Positions 54,375 to 56,139 of a stretch of 56,139 bases of DNA are shown piece after piece. Location: contig CALAYL010000097.1 in NCBI GenBank assembly GCA_937894725.1, positions 1 to 56,139 on the forward strand, in the 5' to 3' direction. Both the position numbers and the translations under genes were made by a program. The notes beneath the pieces were generated by a model. It did not search any database. It was not told the DNA's origin and worked only from the letters and a program-made list of their open reading frames with translations. Origin of the DNA: an uncultured Bacteroidota bacterium. Its GTDB lineage: Bacteria; Bacteroidota; Bacteroidia; Chitinophagales; LD1. The stretch's first letter is position 1. Each line of letters starts with the position of its first letter.

Positions 54375-55052
54375 ATGAAAATTAAAAACTCACAGAACGA
54401 AATTTCGATTGATGAAAGTGGCGATGAACACCTGATGACTTCACTCGAAACGCCCCTAAGAGAAGATGCGTTTAAACTCGATGATGAAGCCAAAAAAGAA
54501 CTCATCGAAGAAAAGTTTAGAGATATCATGAATATTTTGGGATTAGACCTCACAGACGACAGCCTCAAAGGCACACCTGCGCGTGTAGCAAAGATGTATG
54601 TAGAAGAGATTTTTAGCGGTTTAAATCCAAAAAACAAACCATCTATTACACTCTTTGAAAATAAATATCAATACAAGGAAATGCTTGTAGAGAAAGACAT
54701 CACCTTTTACTCAAACTGCGAGCATCACTTTGTCCCTATTATTGGCAAAGCGCATGTAGCCTATATTTCAAATGGAAAAGTAATTGGGCTTTCTAAGCTG
54801 AATAGAATAGTTCAATACTTTGCCAAAAGACCGCAAGTACAAGAGCGCATGACAATGCAAATAGCAAACGAAATTTGTTCTGCTTTAGGTGTAGAAGATG
54901 TGGCGGTTGTTATTGATGCTATGCATCTTTGTGTATCATCGAGAGGTGCTAAGGATATCAATTCTTCAACTATTACTTCTTGCTACAAAGGCAAATTTGA
55001 AAATGAAGCTACTCGAAATGAATTTCAGAAATACTTTTATTATTGCATATAA
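54375..55052 (+). CDS. folE: GTP cyclohydrolase I, second copy (Bacteroidota type)
   Basis: 225 residues, with a 40-residue acidic N-terminal extension compared with the copy at 27259. Zinc ligands C115 and H118 (SNCEHHFVPI) and C186 (MHLCVSSRG). The C-terminal KDINSSTITSCYKGKF is the form I associate with the standard Bacteroidota enzyme. It makes dihydroneopterin triphosphate, probably for folate. It stands alone between two unrelated genes. Confidence 0.95.
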   Translation: MKIKNSQNEISIDESGDEHLMTSLETPLREDAFKLDDEAKKELIEEKFRDIMNILGLDLTDDSLKGTPARVAKMYVEEIFSGLNPKNKPSITLFENKYQYKEMLVEKDITFYSNCEHHFVPIIGKAHVAYISNGKVIGLSKLNRIVQYFAKRPQVQERMTMQIANEICSALGVEDVAVVIDAMHLCVSSRGAKDINSSTITSCYKGKFENEATRNEFQKYFYYCI

Positions 55053-55060
55053 TCTTCTTC

Positions 55061-56139
55061 TTAGTTCTGAACATTAATTACCACCCATCTATTGTAACTA
55101 GTGTTGTATATAAGTGTTGCCGAAGAATATTGACCACTTAGTACAACGTTTGTCGCATTAGGACAATATACTCTATTATTGACAGATGACGTAGCATCAT
55201 CATGGAGTATAGTGATAGGCTGAGTGGTTGAATTAATAAGAACAACCATATAACCGTTTGCAACAGTAGCCCCTTGGTTAAGTCCAGAAATAGAAGCAGC
55301 AGCAGTTGGCCCTACTATTCTATAATGTGAAAAACGCACTCCAGTACTAGCAGTCAAGTTTGTATTTACATTTGCTCCATTGACAATGCTAATAGCTGTA
55401 CCTTCTCTGAATGCGGTATTACCATTTATATCTAATCGCGCATTTGCCACTGTACTATTTATTGATACATTACCAGTTCCAGCAATTAAAAATTTTGGTG
55501 ACGCCAAACTCGGCAAATCATCTTCGTCATAGACTTTAAAAATATCATTATCCCCTGAACTATATACTGCGACAGTATTCCCATTTAAAAATATACCAGA
55601 ACCATCACCATCAAACCCTCCCTCAATCCAAAATCCTGAATTTCCTGAATCAAAATTTGCAGCAGTAGCATCACCCAAAAAGCCATTTACGCCATGATGC
55701 ATTGTCCCAATAAGATTAGATGAACCTAAGTTGTTTCGTACATAAATACTGCTATTGACTAACGTATTCCCATTTACATGTAATAATTGCAATGGTATTG
55801 GAGCTCCAATGCCTACATTACCCGTACTTAAAACTCTAGCCCTTTCCGTATTGTTTGTCCTTATTACCCAGTCTTGGGCATCTGTTGTTCCTATAAACTC
55901 TGTAGCAGGAGCAGTACCTGCATTTCCACCAAGCAGCCATGCTTTTCGTGCAGAGGTAAATGTGGCTGGTGCAGTGGTAGTTACTTGTACATTGCCATTA
56001 GTTGTGTAATTTATAGAAGTAACATCTGAACCACTTCCTGTTGCGCCTGTACTTCCTGTTGCTCCTGTGTTTCCTGTTACACCAGTTGCTCCCGTGTTAC
56101 CATTAGTTCCAGCTACACCTGTGTTTCCTGTTACGCCTG
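55061..56139 (-). CDS. Collagen-like fibre protein (5' end cut by window)
   Basis: 359 codons visible; the frame is open through the right edge with no start. The upstream visible end consists of Gly-x-y triplets (GVTGNTGVAGTNGNTG, then GATGSTGATG) as in bacterial collagen-like proteins. It continues into NYTTNGNVQVTT, AWLLGGNAGTAPATEF, GTTDAQDWVIRTNNTER and GNVGIGAP, the repeat style of Bacteroidota tail-fibre-like proteins, and ends in a beta-rich tail (YSSATLIYNTSYNRWVVINVQN, about the last 22 residues). No T9SS tail. The signal peptide and most of the collagen region lie outside the window. Confidence 0.78.
   Translation of the reverse strand, partial: GVTGNTGVAGTNGNTGATGVTGNTGATGSTGATGSGSDVTSINYTTNGNVQVTTTAPATFTSARKAWLLGGNAGTAPATEFIGTTDAQDWVIRTNNTERARVLSTGNVGIGAPIPLQLLHVNGNTLVNSSIYVRNNLGSSNLIGTMHHGVNGFLGDATAANFDSGNSGFWIEGGFDGDGSGIFLNGNTVAVYSSGDNDIFKVYDEDDLPSLASPKFLIAGTGNVSINSTVANARLDINGNTAFREGTAISIVNGANVNTNLTASTGVRFSHYRIVGPTAAASISGLNQGATVANGYMVVLINSTTQPITILHDDATSSVNNRVYCPNATNVVLSGQYSSATLIYNTSYNRWVVINVQN

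Overview
The window reads as an ordinary chromosomal stretch from a member of the Bacteroidota. The evidence is strong AT bias, three secreted proteins with type IX secretion (T9SS/Por) C-terminal sorting domains, a TonB-dependent receptor with an N-terminal carboxypeptidase-regulatory-like domain, Kdo transferase (so a Gram-negative envelope), few Shine-Dalgarno sequences, and promoter-like elements matching the Bacteroidota TTTG / TAnnTTTG pattern. I cannot place it below phylum from sequence alone. I see no tRNA, rRNA, CRISPR array, insertion sequence or prophage.

Layout. 1-3979 (minus): a nucleotide-sugar operon (aminotransferase, UDP-glucose dehydrogenase, UDP-glucuronate decarboxylase, hexapeptide acetyltransferase running off the left edge). 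4032-6058 (plus): a small outer-membrane-like protein and Kdo transferase. 6052-11773 (minus): an M16 metallopeptidase lipoprotein, a glycine-rich secreted protein resembling phage tail-tip domains, and a nucleoside-permease-like MFS protein. 11774-12097: a divergent regulatory region with a perfect dyad and short repeats. 12098-16904: a thioredoxin-like protein, a small lipoprotein gene broken at a homopolymer, ornithine aminotransferase, a J-domain protein and Lgt. 16968-21525: an unknown secreted protein, QueA, an orphan MacB-type permease, and a P-loop kinase overlapping dCMP deaminase. 21618-26671: TonB receptor, T9SS esterase-like protein, DUF2147 protein.

26842-29720 (plus) is a compact four-gene operon: a 6-pyruvoyltetrahydropterin-synthase-type protein with the CX5HGH motif, a GTP cyclohydrolase I, FabD and an orphan sensor histidine kinase. 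A second and different GTP cyclohydrolase I lies at 54375-55052. 29724-35010 (minus) holds a 36-residue membrane peptide candidate, a barrel-like protein, an HPF/RaiA-like protein, a DUF3943 protein, a saccharopine-dehydrogenase-like reductase, ferritin, a deoxynucleoside kinase and FolK. 35080-44584 holds SppA, a coiled-coil membrane protein, a large T9SS cargo, thymidine kinase, a coupled set (Bacteroidota-type unknown, rhomboid, threonine aldolase) and another T9SS cargo. 44644-51188 holds acetyl-CoA synthetase, a GNAT-like protein, a SpoU methyltransferase and MutS. The right end carries a coupled pair of unknown secreted proteins, an EGF-like lipoprotein, an RluA-type pseudouridine synthase, FolE and a collagen-like protein that runs off the edge.

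Themes: pterin and folate chemistry (two FolE, PTPS, FolK), deoxynucleotide salvage (permease, dNK, TdK, dCMP deaminase), envelope assembly (Kdo transferase, Lgt, nucleotide sugars, T9SS cargo), and fibre-like surface proteins. I found no coherent defence island. The most interesting points are the PTPS-II-type protein beside an extra FolE, the phage-tip-like glycine-rich protein, the homopolymer frameshift in a lipoprotein signal peptide, and the uncharacterised secreted pair at 51397-52610.
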